Assembly (NCBI GenBank): GCA_937921935.1
Contig: CAKZWQ010000010.1
Span: 1-38,235 of the forward strand
Direction of reading: 5' to 3'
DNA: 38,235 nucleotides
Source of the DNA: an uncultured Gammaproteobacteria bacterium
Lineage (GTDB): Bacteria; Pseudomonadota; Gammaproteobacteria; Steroidobacterales; GCA-2729495
A program made the translations under genes and the position numbers. Position 1 is the stretch's first letter; each line of letters starts with the position of its first letter. Shown here in pieces: positions 23,308-31,463 of the stretch. The notes beneath the pieces are model-generated. The model was not told where the DNA came from, did not search any database, and worked only from the letters and a program-made list of their open reading frames with translations.

Positions 23308-23895
23308 TCAGGGAGCCTGACGCACTGCTGAAATTCGACTGGCAATATCGCGGCTGAACTGCTCCACAGCCGCATTCATAGCCGCGACAATGGCGGCTGC
23401 GTCACGGGCAGATGCCTGGGCCTGGTAACGATCGCGGCGAGGCTGCAGGATTAATTTTTGATCACGGTCCTGGATACCCCACTGAACTTCCAGAACGACC
23501 AGTCCATCGGCATCAGCCCCAAAGGCGTTGACGCGGCCCAGCAGGCGGTAGTCCGCTCGCAATCTCGAATCCCAGGGAAAGGGAATTACGGTCAGGTCAC
23601 CAACCAGTTGATCGACGTTGGTGGCAACAACACGGGGCAGCGCCACCTCCAGGGGCTCCGCCCAGCGATTGAATTCATCCAGGCGAACCGCACCACCGCC
23701 TGACTGAGTCACCAGCTGCGGCCGCTGCAGATACGCCGGCAGGTTCAGCGGGCCCAGACCCAGAATCTCGCTGCCCTCGGGCGCGCTGGATACTGTGCCG
23801 CGAATGGGCTCCAGCGTATAAAAATCTACCGGCGGCGAAGAGCCACAACCGACCACCAGCAGCACAGTCAGGATCAATGTGATTTTCTTCAGCAT
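23308..23895 (-). CDS. PqiC-like ABC-type transport auxiliary lipoprotein
   Basis: 195 residues; lipobox LLVVGC, then GSSPPVDFYTLEP, the typical first strand of the family (formerly DUF330, now ABC-type transport auxiliary lipoprotein). Later blocks are typical too: GLGPLNLPAYLQRPQLVTQ, RWAEPLEVALPRVVATNVDQL, DYRLLGRVNAFGADADGLVV. The predicted place is the inner leaflet of the outer membrane, where PqiC-type proteins meet MCE proteins. It starts three bases after the MlaD-like stop and is the fourth gene of the operon. In E. coli the pqi system has PqiA and PqiB with PqiC, whereas Mla uses MlaB and MlaC; here a PqiC type accompanies an Mla-type permease. Confidence 0.88.
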   Translation of the reverse strand: MLKKITLILTVLLVVGCGSSPPVDFYTLEPIRGTVSSAPEGSEILGLGPLNLPAYLQRPQLVTQSGGGAVRLDEFNRWAEPLEVALPRVVATNVDQLVGDLTVIPFPWDSRLRADYRLLGRVNAFGADADGLVVLEVQWGIQDRDQKLILQPRRDRYQAQASARDAAAIVAAMNAAVEQFSRDIASRISAVRQAP

Positions 23896-23898
23896 TCT

Positions 23899-24903
23899 CT
23901 ACTCCGACTTGTCGCGCTTGCCACGAAGCAGGGCCTCGGGATTCTGTTCCAGGTAGTCCATGAAGATCCGCAGGGAGCGCGCCGCTTCGCGCACTTCGCG
24001 CAAGGTCGTCGATACATCCCAGTCCAGACTGGTGTCACCACCAATCTGACGACTCACGGCGTCGAGCGTATCCTGAGCGGAGGCCAGCGCATCGTCCAGC
24101 CGCTGAATCGCCGGCTTCACCTCGGCGATTATGGGCCCGACCTGACCGTCGATGTTTTCTGCCAGTTGAGCGAATTCGCCAGCCGCAGCACGCACCTCAG
24201 TCAGCGTAGCCTGCAAAGACGCGCTGAGCTGCTGGGTGTCCGGACTGTTGATGAAGCGGTCCAGGCCAACCAGAGCATCGCGCAACTCCTTGGAGTTGGC
24301 CAGTTCGTCCAAGCCCTGCAAAGTGCCCTGGATATCTTCGACCAGCTGATCGAAATCCAGCTTGGCAACAAAGTTCTGCAGGTTTTCGACAATCTGCTGG
24401 GTGTTAGACGGGATCGTAGGCACCTCGATTTCGATATCGTCCTGTAGCAGTGCCCGATAGACTTTCTCGGTATTCGGCAGCAGATCCAGCTCAACCACTA
24501 ACTGTCCGGTTACCAGGCTCTCTATTCCAAGTCGCGCGCGCAGACCGGCTGCCTCAAAATCTTCCTCGTCTATCATGCCAATGGCATCCTTGGGTAATAG
24601 ACTGCCGTCTTCGATGAACTGCCAGACACCCGGGGTAATCTCCAGCTCGGTCCGCACGACCGTATCAAGGGTCTTTATATTACCCAGCAGGGAAATTTTA
24701 CTGACAAAGCCAATTCGAACACCGCGAAACAACACATTAGAGCCGACCCGAAGCCCTTTCACCGACCCGGGGAAATAGGCAACGACGTTCTCCGTCCGCG
24801 CAAACAGCTGCTGGCCACCAAAAATTGATACGCCCAGCGCCAGCAGCGCGACAGCGCCGACGACAAACCCGCCAATCAGAGTAGGATTAGATTTCTTGCT
24901 CAT
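23899..24903 (-). CDS. MlaD-type MCE domain protein of a lipid ABC transporter
   Basis: 334 residues from the ATG at 24903, which overlaps the stop of the ATPase gene (ATGA). A longer frame to 25038 would run through the ATPase gene and add a non-hydrophobic leader. The N-terminal anchor is GGFVVGAVALLALGVSIF. The MCE domain follows at about 38-115 (NVVAYFPGSVKGLRVGSNVL, FRGVRIGFVSKISLL). Residues 180-310 are helical with heptads (LVEDIQGTLQGLDELANSKE, LQATLTEVRAAAGEF), long for MlaD itself and nearer to the longer MCE proteins that form barrels or tunnels. It moves lipids between the inner and outer membranes. Confidence 0.9.
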   Translation of the reverse strand: MSKKSNPTLIGGFVVGAVALLALGVSIFGGQQLFARTENVVAYFPGSVKGLRVGSNVLFRGVRIGFVSKISLLGNIKTLDTVVRTELEITPGVWQFIEDGSLLPKDAIGMIDEEDFEAAGLRARLGIESLVTGQLVVELDLLPNTEKVYRALLQDDIEIEVPTIPSNTQQIVENLQNFVAKLDFDQLVEDIQGTLQGLDELANSKELRDALVGLDRFINSPDTQQLSASLQATLTEVRAAAGEFAQLAENIDGQVGPIIAEVKPAIQRLDDALASAQDTLDAVSRQIGGDTSLDWDVSTTLREVREAARSLRIFMDYLEQNPEALLRGKRDKSE

Positions 24904-25676
24904 GCCGCATCCACGTTCCTGGCTGCCATACCCCGTTGCAGGAAGTTTCTCACAACGAAGTTCGGATGATGATCTCGTAGTTCTTTCGGGTCGCCCGTCG
25001 CCAGCTGGGTCTTGGTATCCGCATCGAGGAAAACGCAACTATCGGCGATTGCGAAAATACTTGCCAGTTCATGGGTAACCACAACAATAGTGGTTCCCAG
25101 GGAGTCTCGAAGCTCCAGGATCAGATCGTCCAGGAGCTTTGCGCTGATGGGATCCAGGCCGGCCGACGGCTCATCAAAAAAGAGAATGTCAGGATCCATG
25201 GCCATGGCCCGCGCCAGCCCGGCCCGCTTCTTCATACCCCCTGATATCTCACTCGGATAAAAGTCCTCGAAACCTGCCAGACCCACCAGCGACAGTTTGT
25301 AAGAGGCCACTTCCCGGATTTCAGCCGCATCGAGATCTGTGTACTGCTGCAAAGCCAGGCCAATATTCTCGGCCAGGGTCATGGAACTCCATAGGGCGCC
25401 GGACTGGAACAAGGTTCCGAACTTGCGCTTGAGTTGCTCCTGCTCAGCGACGGGGCTCGACCAGAAGGGCGTCTGGTCATAGTAAATCTCACCGACTTTC
25501 GGACTCTTCAAACCGATCAGGATTTTCAGCAGGGTGCTCTTGCCACAGCCACTGCCGCCCATAATGACGAAAATCTCCCCTCGCCGGACGGCGAAATCCA
25601 GCTTCTCCTGAATCAGGAAATCCCCGTAGGCCATGGTCACGTTGTCGACCCGGATGTGATTCTCAGCCGTCGCCAC
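24900..25676 (-). CDS. MlaF-type ABC transporter ATPase
   Basis: 258 residues. Walker A is GGSGCGKST (about 41-49), the signature is EISGGMKKRAGLARAMAMD, Walker B is DILFFDEPSAGLDP, and the H-loop His is in VVVTHELASIF. The signature G-G-M-K-K-R is typical of the MlaF/MkL branch. It drives lipid transport by the MlaE-like permease. The start is GTG at 25676, one base after the permease stop, so the two are translationally coupled. The final codons overlap the MCE gene. Confidence 0.93.
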   Translation of the reverse strand: MATAENHIRVDNVTMAYGDFLIQEKLDFAVRRGEIFVIMGGSGCGKSTLLKILIGLKSPKVGEIYYDQTPFWSSPVAEQEQLKRKFGTLFQSGALWSSMTLAENIGLALQQYTDLDAAEIREVASYKLSLVGLAGFEDFYPSEISGGMKKRAGLARAMAMDPDILFFDEPSAGLDPISAKLLDDLILELRDSLGTTIVVVTHELASIFAIADSCVFLDADTKTQLATGDPKELRDHHPNFVVRNFLQRGMAARNVDAA

Positions 25677-25677
25677 C

Positions 25678-26808
25678 TCAGATCCCCAGGTTGATATAGA
25701 TAATGGTCAGTACCGATGCGCTGATGACGATAAGGACAATCCCCATCACGACAGCCTTTGTGGTGCACTGGCCGACGGCCATCGCACTGTTACCGCAGGC
25801 CATGCCCTGCTGACACCCTGCCAGGGCAACAAGAATCCCATAAACGAGGCTTTTAAAAAGGCCGCCGAACAGACTATTCAGTTGCACCGCCCCCAAGGTC
25901 TGCTCGACATATTGCACAAGGCTCACATCGAGCATCATCACACCAACCACGGTACCCCCCAGAATGCCCATCAGACTGGAGTACAGGGTCAGAAGCGGCA
26001 TCATCAGAATCAACGCAAACACCCTCGGGGTAACCAGAAAGTCAATCGGATTGATGCCCATGGTCGTCAAGGCATCAACTTCCTCGTTGACTTTCATGGT
26101 GCCGATCTGGGCCGCATAGGCGGCACCGGTGCGGCCCGCCATGATGATTGCTGTCATGATCGCCGCCATTTCACGGACCATGGCCAGCGCCACCAGGTTC
26201 GCTGTAAAGATGCCGGCGCCGAACATTTGCAGCTGCATAACACCGACAAACGCGAAAATCATGCCAATCAGGAAACTGATCAGGCTGACGATAGGAAAAG
26301 CATCTGCCCCCGCTTCCTGGATATGCAGGGCAACATCTGATTTCAGGTACGTGGCTTTGCCGCTGATAAAACGGCGGGCGGATAAAATGGTATCGCCCAC
26401 GAAGGTCAGCAGATCCCGGCCACCTTCCCAGACTTCGATGGCGCCATCGCCAACCTGCTGCAATAGTGGTTTGCATTCTTCCGAACGGCGCGCCCCTTCG
26501 CGCTCTTTGACGGCCAGGGCCAGGGCAATCAGCTTGGTGGCACCCTCAGGCAATCCGGAATCGTCGACTTGAACCCCGTTGGCTTCGGCGCTCCTGTGGA
26601 TCAGCATCAGGGTCGTAATCAGACCCGTATCCCAACTGCCCAGCCCGCTGGTATCAAAAGCGATGGCTGAAGGCTTGGGGCTCTTGCGCAACTCGTCGAG
26701 CACAGGATCGGGGCCGGGCAGACCATGGGTAAGCATCCAGTCCCCGGCAAAGGCGATCCGCAACATGCCTGCTTCGGCAGCATCCGTTGTGAGCGCTGCT
26801 GCACTCAT
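25678..26808 (-). CDS. MlaE-family permease with N-terminal STAS-like domain
   Basis: 376 residues. Residues 1-105 resemble a STAS domain (LRIAFAGDWMLTHGL, then AIAFDTSGLGSWDTGLITTL), which in E. coli is the separate protein MlaB. Residues 130-376 are the MlaE permease with about five membrane segments and the conserved loop EMAAIMTAIIMAGRTGAAYA, GTMKVNEEVDALTTMGINP. The fusion explains why no mlaB gene is present. No MlaC is seen in the operon. It is the first gene of the four-gene unit; the ATG at 26808 has a weak ribosome site. The 243 bases upstream, shared with the divergent glycine-zipper gene, must hold both promoters. Confidence 0.92.
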   Translation of the reverse strand: MSAAALTTDAAEAGMLRIAFAGDWMLTHGLPGPDPVLDELRKSPKPSAIAFDTSGLGSWDTGLITTLMLIHRSAEANGVQVDDSGLPEGATKLIALALAVKEREGARRSEECKPLLQQVGDGAIEVWEGGRDLLTFVGDTILSARRFISGKATYLKSDVALHIQEAGADAFPIVSLISFLIGMIFAFVGVMQLQMFGAGIFTANLVALAMVREMAAIMTAIIMAGRTGAAYAAQIGTMKVNEEVDALTTMGINPIDFLVTPRVFALILMMPLLTLYSSLMGILGGTVVGVMMLDVSLVQYVEQTLGAVQLNSLFGGLFKSLVYGILVALAGCQQGMACGNSAMAVGQCTTKAVVMGIVLIVISASVLTIIYINLGI

Positions 26809-27051
26809 TGGGTCACCGGCCCTGCGCCTATCTTTCTATTGTTTGGCAAAGCAATCCCCTAGATATCAGTACGTTAGCACAAGCACCACCGCAGAGCGAC
26901 AGGCTGCACTGCCCATGAGACCGGCAGACCAGACGGACCGAGTCCAACCTCGATGACCTGAACCATTGCCGCCGGGCTACCGGTTGAGCGCCCGCGCTTC
27001 AGCCGTTACAGTCATAACTACTAAAGTATTCTTGCACGGAAGGAAAACAAG

Positions 27052-27543
27052 ATGATTTTCTTAATTCGTTTGGCGGTAGTCACATCACTATTGCTGATGG
27101 GTGGCCTGGCCCAGGCGCAGCAGACCGGTGATCTGTTCGTCTTCCCGAATAACGGCCAGGACCAGGATCAACAGGATCTGGACACATTGCAGTGCCAGCG
27201 CGTAGCTCGCGATAGCACAGGTTTCGATCCATCCCAGCGCCCGCAGGCCTCCTCGGCACCGCCGCCGGATGAGTCATCCAGCACGGGGCGCAGCGCAGCG
27301 GGTGGCGCCGCCCTTGGTGCAGCCGCCGGCGCACTCATCAGCGGCAATAGAAACGCTGTCATTGGAGGTGCCGCGGCCGGCGGCTTGCTTGGCGGGGCGC
27401 GCAGCAGTCGTAACAACAGACAGAACGATCAACGCCAGCAGCAATGGGAACAACAGCAGATGGCGGAGTACAACCGCAATCGCTCCAACTGGAATCGCGC
27501 ATTTTCAGGCTGTATGGAAAGCCGCGGCTACACGATCAGCTAA
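27052..27543 (+). CDS. Secreted glycine-zipper protein
   Basis: 163 residues with a signal peptide (LIRLAVVTSLLLMGGLAQA). After a low-complexity linker comes a glycine zipper at about 84-122 (AAGGAALGAAAGALISGN, NAVIGGAAAGGLLGGARSS). This YMGG/17-kDa-antigen style segment can pack into membranes. A Gln/Asn/Arg-rich tail follows (NDQRQQQWEQQQMAEYNRNR). Two cysteines (LQCQRV and FSGCMESR) could form a disulfide. The role is unknown; related proteins are outer-membrane or envelope-stress associated. AAGGAAAAC precedes the ATG. A second small secreted gene follows 19 bases later, presumably co-transcribed. Confidence 0.8.
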   Translation: MIFLIRLAVVTSLLLMGGLAQAQQTGDLFVFPNNGQDQDQQDLDTLQCQRVARDSTGFDPSQRPQASSAPPPDESSSTGRSAAGGAALGAAAGALISGNRNAVIGGAAAGGLLGGARSSRNNRQNDQRQQQWEQQQMAEYNRNRSNWNRAFSGCMESRGYTIS

Positions 27544-27561
27544 GAACAAGGAGAATTCAAA

Positions 27562-27969
27562 ATGCGTTACTTGATTACTGCGGCAATAGCCACCTTCTCC
27601 CTTGCAGGCGGGTCCGCGCTGGCAATGGACACGGATAAGATCATCCTTTGCGCGACCACCGAGGTACAGGACTGCCTGGTTACCCAGGGTTGCGAACAAG
27701 TGCAACCCGAAGATGTCGACGTGCCGACTTTCATGCGCCTGAACCTGCGCAAGGACCGGATTGAGGTCGGCGATCAGAGCGTTGCTATCGAACGCAAAGA
27801 AGAAGTGGAGAATCGGCTGATCATGCAGGGCGCCGAAGACGGCTCAGAGAACCGGCCGGACGGCGTAGGCTGGACGATATCGGTAAGCAAAGATACTGGT
27901 CGATTCGTTGCGACCCTCGCAACAGAACAAGCCGGCATCATTCTGTTCGGGGCCTGCACCGAAATCTGA
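27562..27969 (+). CDS. Secreted protein of unknown function (135 aa)
   Basis: Signal peptide at 1-21 (LITAAIATFSLAGGSALA). The mature part is about 114 residues. It has three cysteines near its start (LCATTEVQDCLVTQGCEQV) and a fourth near the end (FGACTEI), suggesting two disulfides, with beta-strand-like segments in between (RIEVGDQSVAIERKEEVE, GWTISVSKDTGRFVATLATE). I do not recognise a named family, though the strand pattern resembles small lipid- or ligand-binding sandwiches. The ribosome site is strong (AAGGAG, nine bases before the ATG). It follows the glycine-zipper gene and ends at a bidirectional terminator. Confidence 0.75.
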   Translation: MRYLITAAIATFSLAGGSALAMDTDKIILCATTEVQDCLVTQGCEQVQPEDVDVPTFMRLNLRKDRIEVGDQSVAIERKEEVENRLIMQGAEDGSENRPDGVGWTISVSKDTGRFVATLATEQAGIILFGACTEI

Positions 27970-27985
27970 CTGCAAAGTCAGCGAC

Positions 27986-28016
27986 AAAAAAGGGCGGCCA
28001 CTGGCCGCCCTTTTTT
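27986..28016. terminator. Bidirectional intrinsic terminator
   Basis: Stem GGGCGGC (27992-27998) with GCCGCCC (28004-28010), flanked by six A on the left and six T on the right. It serves the small secreted gene and the convergent chelatase-like gene. Confidence 0.92.
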
Positions 28017-28034
28017 ATTTTGCACGGAAACTAA

Positions 28035-29204
28035 TTACCTGGATGCATCAGCTGCAGACGCCACTTCGTTGCGCTCCAGTTGTTCGCGCACCGCCTCGCC
28101 CATCCACTTCATGAAATTGCTGTGACCGGCGATGCCATTCTTGTTGAACTTGAAGTCCAGGCCTTTCAGGTCTTCGCGTAACTTTGCCTGAATGGTACGG
28201 GTTCCGATCAGGTTGGTGACCACCAAGACCTGCTTGCCATCAGCCTGGGCCCCTTCAACCATGGCCCGCAGCTTGGCGACATTTCGGTCGCGAATCGACT
28301 TGGGTGCGTCGTCCTGCAGCGTAATCGCCTCTACATTCGCAAAGTCTCCATCTTCACGAACTATCTTCGCCAGAGTAGCCAACTCTGCCAGGACCTTCTG
28401 ATTATCCTCTTCAAAGCTCGGTCCATGCGCCGCGATGATGACTACCTCATTGGCGGGGTCCTCACTGATATCCATGGCGTGATCCAGCAGAATCTCGGCG
28501 ACCAGCGGATTATCACCCGGGGGATTCGCGATCAGGATCTGCGCACTGGTCTGGACCTGGGGCACGGTGGCATAAGACGCTTCGTCATACTGCCCGAAAA
28601 TGTACTGCCACTGCCGCATCATGGTGTTGTATTTCGTTGAGACGATAGGCACAACAACAATGGTCTTAACCCCTGCCGCTTCGAGATCCTTGACGCCCCA
28701 GCGGATGTGATCGGACATCATCATGCTCATACCGGCGGCCATGGCCGTCGGAAAAATGGTCGCCATGGGCTGCATTTCTTCCTTGAATGCGGCATCCCCG
28801 CGCTCGCGAAAACCATGCATCAGCAGCAGCAGGCCCTGTTCGCCGCTCACTGCCGCATTGCTCAGGTACCACTCGTAGTTGGAACCCATCATTTCCATGC
28901 TGAGATCGATCTCGGCATCGCTGTAGTCGGCAAACAGCGGGATGTTCGCGCGCAGCTCGTTGGCCATTGCCGGAGTGACGTTGTGCTTCATGCCATAAAG
29001 GCGGCGGCCTTTATCGTCACGCTGCTCGCCCATGGCCATCATGTCGCCACCGGAATGATCCATCTTTGAATGGTCCATCGTGGAGTGGTCCATTTCCTGT
29101 TGGGCGTGGGCACCAGCCTGGGCTGACAGCGGGGCGATCAGCAGCACAGCCGTCCCGAGAAGCGCGGCAGCCAGCCGCGGGTGCAATTGTTTCAACTGAG
29201 TCAT
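28035..29204 (-). CDS. Exported chelatase-like protein with Met/His-rich tail
   Basis: 389 residues from the ATG at 29204, which has GAGG five bases upstream. A longer frame to 29267 would put 21 non-signal residues ahead of the signal. Signal: LAAALLGTAVLLIAPLSAQA, cleavage near 30. Directly after it is MDHSTMDHSKMDHSGG (38-53), a Met-Asp-His-Ser repeat like those of copper-handling proteins. The body has two CbiX-like lobes: GLLLLMHGFRERGDAAFKEE and VVIIAAHGPSFEEDNQKVL, each with the HG signature, plus GVKTIVVVPIVSTKYN and KQVLVVTNLIGTRTIQ. Classical CbiX/SirB chelatases work in the cytoplasm; this one should be periplasmic. Whether it still binds a tetrapyrrole or only metal is unknown. 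It is the second chelatase-like protein in the window, and the two are not close copies. Confidence 0.78.
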   Translation of the reverse strand: MTQLKQLHPRLAAALLGTAVLLIAPLSAQAGAHAQQEMDHSTMDHSKMDHSGGDMMAMGEQRDDKGRRLYGMKHNVTPAMANELRANIPLFADYSDAEIDLSMEMMGSNYEWYLSNAAVSGEQGLLLLMHGFRERGDAAFKEEMQPMATIFPTAMAAGMSMMMSDHIRWGVKDLEAAGVKTIVVVPIVSTKYNTMMRQWQYIFGQYDEASYATVPQVQTSAQILIANPPGDNPLVAEILLDHAMDISEDPANEVVIIAAHGPSFEEDNQKVLAELATLAKIVREDGDFANVEAITLQDDAPKSIRDRNVAKLRAMVEGAQADGKQVLVVTNLIGTRTIQAKLREDLKGLDFKFNKNGIAGHSNFMKWMGEAVREQLERNEVASAADASR

Positions 29205-29419
29205 ATCCACCTCGTTCTGAGTCAACGTTGCCGCGAGCTCGCAGCCTATGGCTAAGATTCTATCCATAGACCCCGTCGCCCGGAGGCCCCGTGTGTCAAC
29301 AGTATGTCAACAACAGGCTATCTCGCCACCCGGTCCGCGAGTTGGATAGACCGGGCCGGGTATGACGAGAACTGGTCGCGGCAGCTACCATGCGCCCCTG
29401 ACCCTCAGGGATTAATCCT

Positions 29420-31453
29420 ATGCGATACCTCATGGCCGGCCTGGCCGCTGCGCTGCTGGCAGGCTGCGGCGCAGACCCAGGCCCCGCCTCTGCTACAAGC
29501 CAGCGACTGGGCTTCGAGCCCGCCGAGCTGAGCACGTCTGTTAGCGCCGCCGACGATTTCTTCGGTTATGTTAACGGTGACTGGCTGGACCGCACCCAAA
29601 TCCCGGCTGACTGGTCCAGCTACGGCGTCATGCAGATGCTGGCCGAACAGTCCGAGTTACAGCTGCGCGCGATCGTCGAAGACGGTGCCGGGCAGGAGTC
29701 CGGGCCCGGCAGCGATACCCGGAAGGTTATCGATCTCTACCAGAGCTTCATGGCTGCCGAGGCCGTCGAGAGCCTGGGCATAGGCCCGCTGGCTGATGAA
29801 CTGGGGCGGATCGATGCCCTGGGCAATCACGATGAATTAATCGCCTACCTGGGCCGCGCCTTAAGACTGGGCATCCAGATTCCCCTCGACTTTTATATCG
29901 ATGCAGACGCCACGAATCCGGACCAGCCCCTGGGCTATTTCTGGCAAAGCGGCCTGGGGATGCCAGACCGCGATTACTACCTTCAAGACAATCCCAAGCT
30001 GGTCGAGGTGCGCGCTCGTTACCAGGCTCACATCGAGAAAATGTTTGGCCTGGCCGGCTGGGAAGATTCAGCCACGGCCGCCGCCACAATCCTTGCAATG
30101 GAAACCCGCATTGCGGAACAGCAGTGGACCCGGGTCCAGAATCGCGACCGCGAGCGCATCTACCGTAATCAATACAACCAGGCCGAGGCAGCAGCCCTCA
30201 GCCCCGGCTTCGACTGGCCTGTGTTTCTGGTCGCCGGCGGTTTTGGCGAACCGGAACGCATGGTCATCGCGCAGACAGATTACTTCCAGACCCTCGGGAC
30301 ACTACTGCAAGAAACACCCATGGAGAACTGGCGCACCTATCTGCGCTTCAAGCTGCTGAAAGCTTTCGCTCGCTATCTCAGCGATGACTTCGTGCAGGAG
30401 GATTTCGATTTCCAGCGACGCGTGCTGCGCGGCCAGGAGGAGATCAAGCCCCGCTGGAAACGCGGTATTCGTTTGCTAAACGGCGCCATCGGCGAGCTGA
30501 TTGGCAAGGAATATGTGGCCCGACACTTTCCGCCGGAATCCAAGGCGCGCGTCCAGGAGCTGGTGGAGAATCTTCGGCTGGCCTTCGGGGCCTCGATTGA
30601 CGAACTGGAGTGGATGAGCGAGGCCACGCGGCAGGAAGCTCGCGAGAAACTGAAAAAGTTCAGCTACAAGATCGGCTATCCGGATGTCTGGCGCGATTAC
30701 AGCGCCCTGGAAATCACGCCCGATGATTTGGCCGGCAATATTCGTCGAGCCCGGGCATTCGAGCACGATCGCCAAGTGGCAAAGCTGGGCAAACCCGTGG
30801 ACCGCAGCGAGTGGGGCATGACACCGCAAACCGTTAATGCTTACTACCGGCCAACCTGGAACGAAATCGTTTTTCCGGCCGCCATACTGCAGGCACCTTT
30901 CTTTGACCCAGGCGCTGACGACGCCCTTAACTATGGTGCGATCGGCGCCGTAATTGGCCATGAGTTCAGTCATGGTTTCGATGATCAGGGCCGCAAGTTC
31001 GATGGCACCGGACGCCTCCGCGACTGGTGGACCGAACAGGACGCCGCCGAATATGAAAGCCGGGCCCAAGGGCTGGTTGACCAGTATTCGAGCTTCCAGC
31101 CCCTGCCGGACCTGGCTATCAACGGCGAACTGACCCTCGGCGAGAACATAGCGGACCTGGCAGGCCTCACCATGGCCTATCGGGCTTATGAGATCTCCCT
31201 GGACGGGAACCCGGCAGCGATCATTGACGGCTTCAATGCCGAGCAACGGTTTTTCATCGGTTACGCCCAAAGCTGGCGCAGCCAGTATCGGGATGAACTG
31301 CTCCGAGAAATTCTGCTCAGCGATCCGCACTCGCCGGCCCGCTACCGGGTGACGGGCGTTCTGCGTAATACACCGGAGTTCTACAGGGCCTTCACGGTCG
31401 GGGAAGGTACGGGCATGTACCTGGACCCGAATGACCGGGTCCGGATCTGGTAA
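29420..31453 (+). CDS. M13 family zinc metallopeptidase lipoprotein (PepO/neprilysin-like)
   Basis: 677 residues, the usual length of M13. The lipobox is AALLAGC (Cys16). The catalytic zinc motif is HEFSH at 514-518 (VIGHEFSHGFDDQGRKFDG) and the third ligand is Glu575 in GENIADLAG, with Asp579 as expected. NAYYRPTWNEIVFPAAILQ holds the conserved NAYY substrate-binding motif. The C-terminal YRVTGVLRNTPEFYRAF matches the family, which ends in a short basic/aromatic tail. It degrades peptides at the cell envelope. AGGG precedes the ATG. The CpeT-like gene starts ten bases after its stop, so the pair is one operon. Confidence 0.94.
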   Translation: MRYLMAGLAAALLAGCGADPGPASATSQRLGFEPAELSTSVSAADDFFGYVNGDWLDRTQIPADWSSYGVMQMLAEQSELQLRAIVEDGAGQESGPGSDTRKVIDLYQSFMAAEAVESLGIGPLADELGRIDALGNHDELIAYLGRALRLGIQIPLDFYIDADATNPDQPLGYFWQSGLGMPDRDYYLQDNPKLVEVRARYQAHIEKMFGLAGWEDSATAAATILAMETRIAEQQWTRVQNRDRERIYRNQYNQAEAAALSPGFDWPVFLVAGGFGEPERMVIAQTDYFQTLGTLLQETPMENWRTYLRFKLLKAFARYLSDDFVQEDFDFQRRVLRGQEEIKPRWKRGIRLLNGAIGELIGKEYVARHFPPESKARVQELVENLRLAFGASIDELEWMSEATRQEAREKLKKFSYKIGYPDVWRDYSALEITPDDLAGNIRRARAFEHDRQVAKLGKPVDRSEWGMTPQTVNAYYRPTWNEIVFPAAILQAPFFDPGADDALNYGAIGAVIGHEFSHGFDDQGRKFDGTGRLRDWWTEQDAAEYESRAQGLVDQYSSFQPLPDLAINGELTLGENIADLAGLTMAYRAYEISLDGNPAAIIDGFNAEQRFFIGYAQSWRSQYRDELLREILLSDPHSPARYRVTGVLRNTPEFYRAFTVGEGTGMYLDPNDRVRIW

Positions 31454-31463
31454 GGCGATTCGT

